Source: a virus
IMG/VR virus record: IMGVR_UViG_3300032046_000135
Coordinates: 1 to 31,630 of that record
Length of the DNA: 31,630 nt
Direction: 5' to 3' (one strand)
Positions 7,857 to 16,113 of the stretch are shown here, piece after piece; the stretch's first letter is position 1; every line of letters starts with the position of its first letter. A program made the position numbers and the translations under genes. The notes under the pieces are model-generated. The model was not told where the DNA came from and did not search any database. It saw nothing but the letters and a program-made list of their open reading frames with translations.

Positions 7857-8457
7857 AGGACTTCTTGGTTCTATATTGAATTCGATGAATCCAAATGAAA
7901 GAAGGCTCCTCTTGATTATGGGATTATTGCAGAATGCTGCAATTCCCACGAGTGGAGAGACGTCTATAAGGGAAGCAATAAAGGATAGGAAAAGAAGGAG
8001 ATATGAGGACATGGAAGCTGCTGATGAATTGAAAGTAAGAAAGGTTTTAATTCAACTTAGTAAGCGCAATAATAATGAAATAGTTGAAGCGGTGTCTAAA
8101 ATGAATTCATTAGGTCTCACAAAACAACAGATGTTGGATGCTGTTCAAAATATTAAAAAGCGTATGCGTAAAGTATCAGAAGCTGCAATATCTGATGTTA
8201 CAAACAAACCAGATCCTCAAAAGTTTGCTGTGATGACTTGTGATTCTTGTGATTTTACTATTGATGCCACTAAAGATATTGAAGAATGTGATATGGTATG
8301 CCCTCGTTGTGGTGGCGATATGATTGGCATTACACGTGATCAGTTCCATACCAAATCAGTTGAAGAAGGGTTTAATGATGGTACAGAATTGTTTGACCCC
8401 GCAGAAGATGATAAGGGTTCTACTCCTAAAGTAGACCGTGATGCTGGAATGTCGTAA
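7840..8457 (+). CDS. Zinc-ribbon protein, unknown function
   Basis: A 205-residue protein. The first 125 residues are charged and helical (KDRKRRRYEDMEAADELKVR). A zinc ribbon follows, with CDSC at 134-137 and CPRC at 154-157, plus an extra Cys at 150. An acidic tail ends the protein. The ribbon resembles those in the 526 and 16114 products. It could bind nucleic acid or serve as a structural clip. It overlaps the glutaredoxin-like gene by 17 nt and the next small gene by 1 nt, so these three are translationally linked. Confidence 0.7.
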   Translation: MAKLNKGLLGSILNSMNPNERRLLLIMGLLQNAAIPTSGETSIREAIKDRKRRRYEDMEAADELKVRKVLIQLSKRNNNEIVEAVSKMNSLGLTKQQMLDAVQNIKKRMRKVSEAAISDVTNKPDPQKFAVMTCDSCDFTIDATKDIEECDMVCPRCGGDMIGITRDQFHTKSVEEGFNDGTELFDPAEDDKGSTPKVDRDAGMS

Positions 8458-8633
8458 TGGTAATTGAAATAAAGTGCGCGAAGTGTGGGTTATCAATGTC
8501 TATCCCAGATGAGTGTATGGATCGATTGAAACAACATAAAGATATAATAATCATAAAGGATAATAAGACTTATTGTATTTGTCCTATGCCAAAGTGTGAG
8601 AATCCTATAGAAGTAGACTTAAAGGGGACATAA
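8457..8633 (+). CDS. 58-residue zinc-ribbon protein
   Basis: A short complete frame whose ATG overlaps the preceding stop (TAATGG) and whose TAA sits two bases before the next ATG at 8636. It reads MVIEIKCAKCGLSMSIP and, near the end, YCICPMPKCENPIEV. CAKC at 7-10 and the later Cys cluster form a likely zinc ribbon covering most of the protein. The packing between neighbours leaves no gap, which supports it as a real gene. The function is unknown; nucleic-acid or protein binding is possible. Confidence 0.7.
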   Translation: MVIEIKCAKCGLSMSIPDECMDRLKQHKDIIIIKDNKTYCICPMPKCENPIEVDLKGT

Positions 8634-8635
8634 AT

Positions 8636-10108
8636 ATGTCGCCTCCTTTGTTTTCAGACATGGTTAATATGGGCCATCTTTATAAGATGGTCGATGCTAT
8701 GAATAGGGATAATAATTATTTAGGAAAATTAGAACAAAAAGGTTCTATAAGTGATTTAAAACAAAAATTGTCCACTGAGGCTACTGAGAAAATACGGACA
8801 CTTAATAATATTCTTAATGTAATGGAACATTCAAAAAACAAAGAAGCTCTTATTAATAGTGTAGACGGAATACATACATGGGCAAAAGATAATATCAAGA
8901 AATTAAAACCAGAATCTGATAGAGAGTTGCTAGATGTGTTGATGCATATGTCTGGTTTGTGTCAGCGATTAAAGAATAAGTTAGACGTTAATAAACTCCA
9001 GAAGGCTGGTATAGTTGGTCGTAGTGGGCGCAAACCAGGATATGCATTTAAAGATATGGAACATCCTAGAGGGCCAGGAGGTACATTTCAATCTAAGGGT
9101 GGAGTAACTAATCTTCCTCCCAAATCTCCTACGGGTCATCAATTTATACAAACTGAACGTGGAGTAAAACTTCCTTCATATGATATTGTTGGTGGTAAGC
9201 GTGTAGGACGTGGAATTAAGGTTACACCTAGTGAACCTTCGATGGCTGCTGCTCGTATGTTGGGGCATATAACCCAGGGAGTGTACGCTAGGACCACCAC
9301 AGACCCATTTAAGGCTGGTTTAGTTAGCGCGGTTAAAGTTAGTGAGCGCCAAAACCGCGATATTGTGGAGAGAGAAGCCGCCGTAAGAGAATTACAGAAT
9401 CCACATTTAACAAATGTTGATCGCAAAAAAGTGATGTCAATGATACAAGAAATTGATAGACGCAATGTTGGCGTTAAAAATATAAGTGGACAGTTCAAAG
9501 AACAATTTAAGGCTGGAGCGGGAGCGCTTGCTCGTCAAACTCCATATTCAATGACAGTTGGTGCTGTAGAGGGTGTGTTGCGTGGTCTAATGGAGAGGTT
9601 CCGCAGTAATCCTTATCTAGCTCCATTAGATATACGTGTACGTCCCGAGATACTTGAGGCTGGGATTCGTACTGCCGCTAGTGCTATAAAGCAGACTAAT
9701 GCCGAACATATAGCTACTATGTTAGATGGTGCAAGAAAAGAAGGCAGAACCCTTAGTGTAGAGGAGTATGGGCAGATAGCACACTTGTCTAATATGCCAT
9801 CGGTTAAGAGAAAAGAAATTTCTAGAATGTCTGAAACTCTTAATGATATTCGCAATGACCCTAATGCTAACGAAGCCGAACGTAAACACGCAATGCATAT
9901 GGAAAGGCAGATTAATAGTTCTATTGAAGATCATATTGTAAGTTCTATTGAAAGTGGTATGGAACATCATATGCCGTATGCAGTGCGTCGTAATATAGAA
10001 AGGGCTATTAAGCGTCCCAATCTTAAAGTATATCAATTAAGTCCTCAACAGAAGCAAAGAGCAGAAGAATTGCTAATTAATATTAGACAGAAAAGGGAGG
10101 CTAAGTAA
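8636..10108 (+). CDS. Large helical phage protein, unknown function
   Basis: A 490-residue protein with AAAGGGG upstream of the ATG. I do not recognise the family. Residues 1-125 are helical and charged. A Gly/Pro-rich linker at about 128-170 (AGIVGRSGRKPGYAFK, HPRGPGGTFQSKGG) follows, then a long helical part with many Arg and Glu. The linker resembles disordered segments of minor head proteins. It stands just upstream of the portal operon, so a structural or packaging-associated role is plausible but not shown. Its stop overlaps the next ATG by 1 nt. Confidence 0.75.
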   Translation: MSPPLFSDMVNMGHLYKMVDAMNRDNNYLGKLEQKGSISDLKQKLSTEATEKIRTLNNILNVMEHSKNKEALINSVDGIHTWAKDNIKKLKPESDRELLDVLMHMSGLCQRLKNKLDVNKLQKAGIVGRSGRKPGYAFKDMEHPRGPGGTFQSKGGVTNLPPKSPTGHQFIQTERGVKLPSYDIVGGKRVGRGIKVTPSEPSMAAARMLGHITQGVYARTTTDPFKAGLVSAVKVSERQNRDIVEREAAVRELQNPHLTNVDRKKVMSMIQEIDRRNVGVKNISGQFKEQFKAGAGALARQTPYSMTVGAVEGVLRGLMERFRSNPYLAPLDIRVRPEILEAGIRTAASAIKQTNAEHIATMLDGARKEGRTLSVEEYGQIAHLSNMPSVKRKEISRMSETLNDIRNDPNANEAERKHAMHMERQINSSIEDHIVSSIESGMEHHMPYAVRRNIERAIKRPNLKVYQLSPQQKQRAEELLINIRQKREAK

Positions 10109-10584
10109 TGGATATAAAAGATATTGATAAAAATCTTACAAAAGAAGAAAAAGCAAATGTTGACAAGATTGTTGAACATTTAAAAAATAAAGGGAATTAT
10201 ACACATTCTATATTACAAGAAGAATCATTGCGCGCGAAGTTGAGTATGTTGCCTCATGCGTGTCCGTGCGAAGTGTGTAATAAAGTAAGGGATAGGTCAA
10301 AAGTTGAATCGTTTAGTTTTCAACAGGTGGTGGTGTTAAAGCATGAAAATTTTAGTGAAGACAATTTATTGTTTATCATTGCTCCATTTAAACACATGAG
10401 TAATGAAGAGTTTTTAATGTCCCCATTATGGGGTATCTCTGGGAGATTATTTCCAATAATGAAAAATGTATATGCGTATATATATGGAAAACTGCATGGG
10501 TTTCAAATTGAAGTAAACAATATCTATGGAGATAATTATAGAGAACATGCTTGTGTAAATGTTAAGTTCTTCAAGAAGACCTAA
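10108..10584 (+). CDS. Unknown protein with Cys cluster
   Basis: A 158-residue protein of unknown family. The first 50 residues are helical and lysine-rich. ACPCEVCNK at about 51-59 is a cysteine cluster that might bind metal. The rest is a mixed alpha/beta region (FQQVVVLKHENF, LLFIIAPFKHM, ACVNVKFFKK) that looks like one compact domain. It starts on the stop of the upstream gene and ends 12 bases before the portal start, so it belongs to the portal operon. Confidence 0.7.
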   Translation: MDIKDIDKNLTKEEKANVDKIVEHLKNKGNYTHSILQEESLRAKLSMLPHACPCEVCNKVRDRSKVESFSFQQVVVLKHENFSEDNLLFIIAPFKHMSNEEFLMSPLWGISGRLFPIMKNVYAYIYGKLHGFQIEVNNIYGDNYREHACVNVKFFKKT

Positions 10585-10596
10585 GGAACGATTCAT

Positions 10597-12900
10597 ATGT
10601 CTAAATTAACTGCATTCGGTAGTATGATAAATAACTTTGGTAAGGGTTTTATTCAGAAGTATTCGGCGTCGTTTGGGCCGACCTCTCCATATCGGAGAGT
10701 TGGTGATAGGTTCCCAGTCCCTCGTAAAGGAGAACAGGGGAACCTATCTTCTGCCGCGTCTAGTTCTTTAGGGTTTAGATTACCTGAGAAAAAAGTAACT
10801 AGACATATGATATTAGCGCCGCAGACATTGCGGCGTTTGGGAGATACTGATCCTATAACATGGGCCATAAAGAGAACACGCAGACATCAGATATCACACG
10901 CTCGTTGGGATATAGTAGAAGATTTAGATGATTTTTCTGGAGAGGTTGATAAGTGGCAGGAGGTATTGTTTGATAATCTTAATAATTGGGCTTATAGGGC
11001 GAATATTGCATTACAGCATATACCTGAGGATTTGTACTTTAAGTACAAGAGTGATTTAGATGCTGTATTTAATGATCCCTCTAATAAGTATGACAAAAAG
11101 GCTCGTATAAAGTGGATAATGAAGTCACTTATTAGAGAAAAGAAAGACAGAGCTCATAAACATTGCGTTGAAGTCAAGAAGATATTCAATAGACCTTGTA
11201 ACGAATATACTACGTTCGGAGCGTTGCAGGAAATATTGACTGATGATATGATTATATTTGATGCTGGTATTTTGATAAAGAATAAGGATAGGCTTGGTCG
11301 TTTGGCAGAAATATACCCCATTCCTGGTGAGGAGATGTTCCTTTATAGGAATGAAGATAGGACTATCCCAGAGCCCCCCGAGGCTGCATATCTTTGGGAA
11401 GAGTCTGGTTCAAAGAAAGCAGAATTTGATAGAGACGAAGTTATTTATATAATGTGCAATCCTCAACACAATTTCTATGGACGTAGCCCGGTGGAAGTGA
11501 GTGCATATGTCATTACTACTAGCTTGTATGCTGATAGTTATAATATGGACTTCTTTAAATACAGTGATGTGCCTCCGGGGATATTGAATCTTGGCAAAGA
11601 TATTAATGATGATCAGCGTCGCGCGTTTAAGGCGTCTTGGGAAGCTGAAAAGGCTGGGCGTGGCGGTATATTCCGTATGATGTTTGTGAGTGGTAGCGAT
11701 GGCGTTGAATTTATACCATTAAGAACACAAACACAGAAGGATATACAGTTACAGGAATATTTAAAGTGGTCTTTGTCTATAAAGTGTGCGTGTCATCAAA
11801 TAAGTCCTCAGGATATTGGTTTTACAATGGACTTGCATCGCACAACTAGCGATACTCAGTTACAAATAAGTCGCGACAGTGGTCTTCGTATTATGTTGGA
11901 AAAATTGGGTGATCATTATAATAATGATATTGTAAAGAAAGAATACCCGACTTATAAAGATGCTAAGTTTAAATATCTTGATATGGATACTGTTGACGAA
12001 GTCACAAAGAATAATATGGCAATGGGGCGATATGAGGGTGGCATAATAACATTGAATGAGGCTCGTGAAGATGTAAATAAAAAACCAGTCCCTGGTGGTG
12101 ATGTACTACTCTCACAGAGAATACCGGGTCAGGGATTTATGCCCGTTAATTTATTAGAGAAGGAAGCTGATAAGTTAGAAATGGTAGTTGAACAACAGCA
12201 AACAGAATCGGATGATGCTGCTCAGGGTGGATTACCTCACGATGAGGGGGGTGGTGTTACACAAGATGGGACACCTTCTCAAGGGAATGAAGTACAGGGT
12301 CAGCCAACCAAACAGGTTCGGGTTCAACCAAATGCGGTTGGGATGACAAAGTTACAGAAGTTCATTAGCGATCTCCCGTCTGGGCAATCTGCATCGGTAA
12401 GTTTTACTAATCCTAGGTTTAGTGGGGATAGTGTTGGCCGCCGTAAATTACAAATTGAGGGTTTTAAGGCTGGGATGAGTGATCCTCATTTACAAGCGGT
12501 GGCAGACATATTTAGTGAAGACCCCGACGACAGGGTTAAAGGAACATTTGCATTGGTAGCTTTATCTTCAGCTAGTATTGGTGGAACTGCGTATGCAATT
12601 GGGCAGAAAGGGATAGAGTCGGGATTAAAAACTGGTTCGCAATCAGCCAAAATGTTTGCTTCAAGAATGATGATTCCATATCATTTAAGGAATGAAAAAC
12701 CGATTATTGCAAGTGCCGTTAGGTTAGCCCACAAAATGCCAGGAACGGTTGAGGAAAATTCTAAGATAATCAGCAATGCCATAAATTACTACCGTGGTAA
12801 AAAGAATCTGTTACCAATAAAGAATTTGCACAATAAATTAACGGGACACGCTAATAAATTCACGAGGATCGGGATGAAGTTGATTCGGAGGATAAAGTAA
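10597..12900 (+). CDS. Portal protein
   Basis: A 767-residue protein that forms the dodecameric DNA gate at the capsid vertex. Portal-family signatures of the HK97/pfam04860 type run through residues about 180-520: YGRSPVEVSAYVITTSLYAD, FFKYSDVPPGILNLGKD, FRMMFVSGSDGVEFIPL, then SPQDIGFTMDLHRTTSDTQ. A late GGIITLNEAREDVNKKPVPG segment is common near the end of portals. A long extension beyond the usual end follows: a Gln/Gly/Asp-rich linker (about 525-580), then a domain with a hydrophobic glycine-rich patch (ASIGGTAYAIGQKGIESG) and a basic tail. The extension is unusual and may interact with the next gene product. Confidence 0.9.
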   Translation: MSKLTAFGSMINNFGKGFIQKYSASFGPTSPYRRVGDRFPVPRKGEQGNLSSAASSSLGFRLPEKKVTRHMILAPQTLRRLGDTDPITWAIKRTRRHQISHARWDIVEDLDDFSGEVDKWQEVLFDNLNNWAYRANIALQHIPEDLYFKYKSDLDAVFNDPSNKYDKKARIKWIMKSLIREKKDRAHKHCVEVKKIFNRPCNEYTTFGALQEILTDDMIIFDAGILIKNKDRLGRLAEIYPIPGEEMFLYRNEDRTIPEPPEAAYLWEESGSKKAEFDRDEVIYIMCNPQHNFYGRSPVEVSAYVITTSLYADSYNMDFFKYSDVPPGILNLGKDINDDQRRAFKASWEAEKAGRGGIFRMMFVSGSDGVEFIPLRTQTQKDIQLQEYLKWSLSIKCACHQISPQDIGFTMDLHRTTSDTQLQISRDSGLRIMLEKLGDHYNNDIVKKEYPTYKDAKFKYLDMDTVDEVTKNNMAMGRYEGGIITLNEAREDVNKKPVPGGDVLLSQRIPGQGFMPVNLLEKEADKLEMVVEQQQTESDDAAQGGLPHDEGGGVTQDGTPSQGNEVQGQPTKQVRVQPNAVGMTKLQKFISDLPSGQSASVSFTNPRFSGDSVGRRKLQIEGFKAGMSDPHLQAVADIFSEDPDDRVKGTFALVALSSASIGGTAYAIGQKGIESGLKTGSQSAKMFASRMMIPYHLRNEKPIIASAVRLAHKMPGTVEENSKIISNAINYYRGKKNLLPIKNLHNKLTGHANKFTRIGMKLIRRIK

Positions 12901-15831
12901 GTGCTATTAAAGATTAAAGACAGGCTTGTATTTAAAGATGCAAAGAACTTATTTAATAAAACTTTGGTGAAATTTAATATTCGTAAGGATGGTGATGATG
13001 CTATTGTTGATAGTGTAGAATTTGAAGAGAAAGATAAAGATAATATAGTTAATAGAGAATATATAGATTCAATGGAACGTAAAACATCTGCTGGAGTTTT
13101 ATCAAGAGAAAAAGCATTGACCATTGGTTCTCCCAAAAATCTTTGGTATTTAGTTGGTGAAAATGATTATATATATATTCGCGAGAGCAGTGTAGAACGT
13201 TCTATAGATAATTACTTTAAGACATTAGCATTGATAAATGATAAGTCAGAACCTAATTTACCAGAGGGTGTTCGTAAGAGATTTGCTAGGGCAGTAGCTA
13301 GATATAATCTTCCTATACATTTGTTGTCTGGATTTGGCTTAAAAGAAGATAGTCAAGCTCACGCAGCATATATGATTAATAGTAATAAAATAGTCATAGT
13401 CCCTGAGTACTTTATTAGAATGGGTGTGGTTAGGGTTGGTGGACAGTATATAGATGAATTTTCTAAGACAACTGTTCATGAATTTGGGCATACGATTTGG
13501 CATCAGGTATTAGGTGATAAACAGAGATTGGGTTATGAACAATTAGCGCCTAATTTTTTAGATGAAACAGAACATCAGCAATTGTTGTTGACTGGTAGTA
13601 AAGAATCTGATTATACAAAGGGATATACTGATACATTAAGTGGCAAGCGTGTATTTGGTGAATATTGGACAGTAAAAGATGATAAGTTTCTATCTTCTTA
13701 TGCTAGGATGTCAATTAAAGAAGATTTTGCAGAAACATTTTTACATTATATACTTGCTCCAGATTTTCTTATGGGGTTTGATGAAGCAAGATATAATTTC
13801 TTTAAGAACTTGACAATACCATCAACCATTATTGAAAAGGGTGATTTAATAGTTGATGGTAAAAAAGAACCGGTTCAAATATCAGATCTTATTACTATAG
13901 ATCTTCAGACTTCTGAAATGCGACGTAAACTTGCATTGGAGTTTGAGTCTGCTCTTAGTAATATGATGGAATCATACAATATTGGACTTGAGCAAATTAA
14001 AAATGTAATTCCATATGGTGATTTTGTACAAATGGGGGAAAATATACCCGCTTCAATGAAGGTGGTTTCATATGTTACAAATGTGATTGGAGATAAGAAT
14101 TATATCGGTGGTAATGTTGATATTAGTTTATTAGATACACAGGAAAAAGTAGATGCTATTATTTATAATCAGCGCGTAAATGTTGAGGATACTAAACCAG
14201 AACAAGCAGATTCTAATGAAATGGCAGATTTTTATAATAAGTGTGATATGCTTGATGTTGAAGAGTTTGAAGATGAGGTTCGCATCAATAAGCGTTATTA
14301 TAAGAAGGATGAAATTGATCATTGGGTTACTACTCCGAGTGGCACTCATATCCCAATACCAAAGGAAGGCATGAAGGGTTATAGGAAAATCTTTCAGAAG
14401 CCATCTAAGGGTGGCAAAGCGTTAGTTGCCATAGCGCAAGGTAAAAAGCGTCCTCCGACCCAAAGAGAGGTCAAAGAGAGGGTCGGTAAATTACCATTAG
14501 GGCACGTAGAAACAAAAGCTGGCAAGTTGCCTAAGAATAAGAAGTTCACTTCTATGGTTTCGGAATATAGTGTGCAAAGACATTTTAGTGAGAAAGCGCC
14601 TGATCATCACGATCTTCGTCTTAAAATGGGGAATAAAGCATATTCATGGGCTGTTACTGTGTGGCCTAAGCCTGGAGAAAAGCAGTTAGCAGTTTTACAG
14701 CCAGCACATTCAGTTGAATATATGAAGTTCAAGGGTGTAATACCAAAGGGACAATACGGGGCTGGGCGCGTAGACCTTATAGATCACAATAAGGTTGATA
14801 TTACCGATTGGGATAAGAAGAAAATTGCTTTTAACGTGTATTCCGGCTCAAATAAGGGGCGTTATGCATTGATAGATATCGGGAATAAAAACTTCTTATT
14901 GGTACGTAAGACTAGAATTAGGAAATATCCTAACATTGAATATCATCCCGCTAAAGCAAGAGTTAAGTTTAGAGAAGAAATGTGGGATTCTATCGATTAT
15001 ACTCTTCAACCCGAAATGAAGGGTATTCGTTATCTTCTGTATGTGGGTGGTAATAATGGAAATCAGTTATTGAGTCGTTCCTTTTCAGAAGTTGATAAGG
15101 GACATCATGTTGACCATACAGATAATGTCCCACATCTTCGTGATTTAAAATTCGAACAAAAGGATTTGGTATTAGACGGGAAAATATATAGGGGTAATGA
15201 AGAAACCACCAGTTCTATTATGAATAGTAATCCGATGCGTTCTAGAGAGTTGCAAGCAAAACATGGTAAAGTCACATATTATGTATCTGATATCTTAAGA
15301 TACAAGGGCAATGATTTACGTAGTTTACCATACAAGATGCGTTTGAAGTTTCTTGAACGTGCTGTGGGTGGAAATAAATATCCTAATGTAAAGATTTTAC
15401 CATCATTTAATGATAACAAGAAAGCGCATTATAAAAAGCTCATCAGAATGGGGTTTGAGGGAGTTGCATTTAAGAATTTAAATGGGCCTTATGGCGATAG
15501 GTTTATGACTAAAGTTAGGCCAGTTCATAGTGGTGATTATGTTATAATGGGAGCAACTCCTGGCAAGGGTAAGTTTGAAGGAATGTTTGGGGCATTGATT
15601 TATGGCAAATACACCGACGGGAAACTTACCCAAGTTGGCAAAGTTAGTGGCGGGTTTAGCGAAAAAGAGCGTGTTGCTATTGATAAAAAACTCAAATCGT
15701 ATATTAAACAGAAAAAAGTAATTTCATTAAAACATTTACAGACAAAAGAAGGTAAGTTGGAAGATCCTGTATTTGCTGGTTTAAATGATAACAAAACATG
15801 GCATGATTTATTCGCTGTGGGTGAACCTTAA
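12901..15831 (+). CDS. HExxH metallopeptidase - LigD 3'-phosphoesterase - degenerate ligase fusion
   Basis: A 976-residue protein that starts at GTG 12901, nine bases after GGAGG and directly on the portal stop. Residues 193-197 are HEFGH, a zincin site; KEDFAETF at 273-280 probably gives the third ligand. HWVTTPSGTHIPIP at 474-487 is a linker type known from phage head-associated proteins. Residues about 553-675 match the 3'-phosphoesterase domain of DNA ligase D: QRHF (His561), HHDLRL (His569, Asp571, Arg573), AHSVEY (His603), GVIPKGQYGAG. Residues about 690-970 follow the ATP-dependent ligase layout, with SDILRYKGNDLRSLP, FEGVAFK and an OB-like end. However, motif I reads PEMKGIR (Glu705 at the catalytic Lys position) and motif III reads LDGKI. 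It is probably a packaged DNA-end or effector enzyme. Confidence 0.85.
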   Translation: MLLKIKDRLVFKDAKNLFNKTLVKFNIRKDGDDAIVDSVEFEEKDKDNIVNREYIDSMERKTSAGVLSREKALTIGSPKNLWYLVGENDYIYIRESSVERSIDNYFKTLALINDKSEPNLPEGVRKRFARAVARYNLPIHLLSGFGLKEDSQAHAAYMINSNKIVIVPEYFIRMGVVRVGGQYIDEFSKTTVHEFGHTIWHQVLGDKQRLGYEQLAPNFLDETEHQQLLLTGSKESDYTKGYTDTLSGKRVFGEYWTVKDDKFLSSYARMSIKEDFAETFLHYILAPDFLMGFDEARYNFFKNLTIPSTIIEKGDLIVDGKKEPVQISDLITIDLQTSEMRRKLALEFESALSNMMESYNIGLEQIKNVIPYGDFVQMGENIPASMKVVSYVTNVIGDKNYIGGNVDISLLDTQEKVDAIIYNQRVNVEDTKPEQADSNEMADFYNKCDMLDVEEFEDEVRINKRYYKKDEIDHWVTTPSGTHIPIPKEGMKGYRKIFQKPSKGGKALVAIAQGKKRPPTQREVKERVGKLPLGHVETKAGKLPKNKKFTSMVSEYSVQRHFSEKAPDHHDLRLKMGNKAYSWAVTVWPKPGEKQLAVLQPAHSVEYMKFKGVIPKGQYGAGRVDLIDHNKVDITDWDKKKIAFNVYSGSNKGRYALIDIGNKNFLLVRKTRIRKYPNIEYHPAKARVKFREEMWDSIDYTLQPEMKGIRYLLYVGGNNGNQLLSRSFSEVDKGHHVDHTDNVPHLRDLKFEQKDLVLDGKIYRGNEETTSSIMNSNPMRSRELQAKHGKVTYYVSDILRYKGNDLRSLPYKMRLKFLERAVGGNKYPNVKILPSFNDNKKAHYKKLIRMGFEGVAFKNLNGPYGDRFMTKVRPVHSGDYVIMGATPGKGKFEGMFGALIYGKYTDGKLTQVGKVSGGFSEKERVAIDKKLKSYIKQKKVISLKHLQTKEGKLEDPVFAGLNDNKTWHDLFAVGEP

Positions 15832-15875
15832 AATTCCATTAAGAAATATTCGTTATACATCTGGAGGTTTAGCAA

Positions 15876-16103
15876 ATGAAACCTATAGACACAAAGCCAA
15901 TTTCAGTGGAGCAAACGGGACCACAGACTATGCAAGTAGAGCACGAAGATGGTAGCAAATTCGATTGCAAGTTTAATGGGAAGTTCCCTGAGCGCCTTAA
16001 ACACGACAAGAAACCTCCCGTCGGTAGTGGTAAATATTTTGGTGGTATCGGGCAAGGTAGTGAAAATATACGCAAGATGCGCGAACGATTAGGATTGGAT
16101 TAG
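15876..16103 (+). CDS. Unknown small basic protein
   Basis: A 75-residue protein with TCTGGAGG upstream of the ATG. It is rich in Lys, Gly and Pro (KKPPVGSGKYFGGIGQG) and probably poorly structured at its centre. I do not recognise it. It lies between the fusion enzyme and the protease, in the interval where small decoration or accessory head proteins are often encoded, but there is no direct evidence for such a role. Its stop overlaps the SD of the next gene (TAGGAG). Confidence 0.65.
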   Translation: MKPIDTKPISVEQTGPQTMQVEHEDGSKFDCKFNGKFPERLKHDKKPPVGSGKYFGGIGQGSENIRKMRERLGLD

Positions 16104-16113
16104 GAGATTGGCA

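Noticed and set aside
14938-15831. Active replicative DNA ligase
   Set aside because: Motif I lacks the catalytic Lys (PEMKGIR) and motif III lacks the Glu, so normal ligase chemistry is unlikely.
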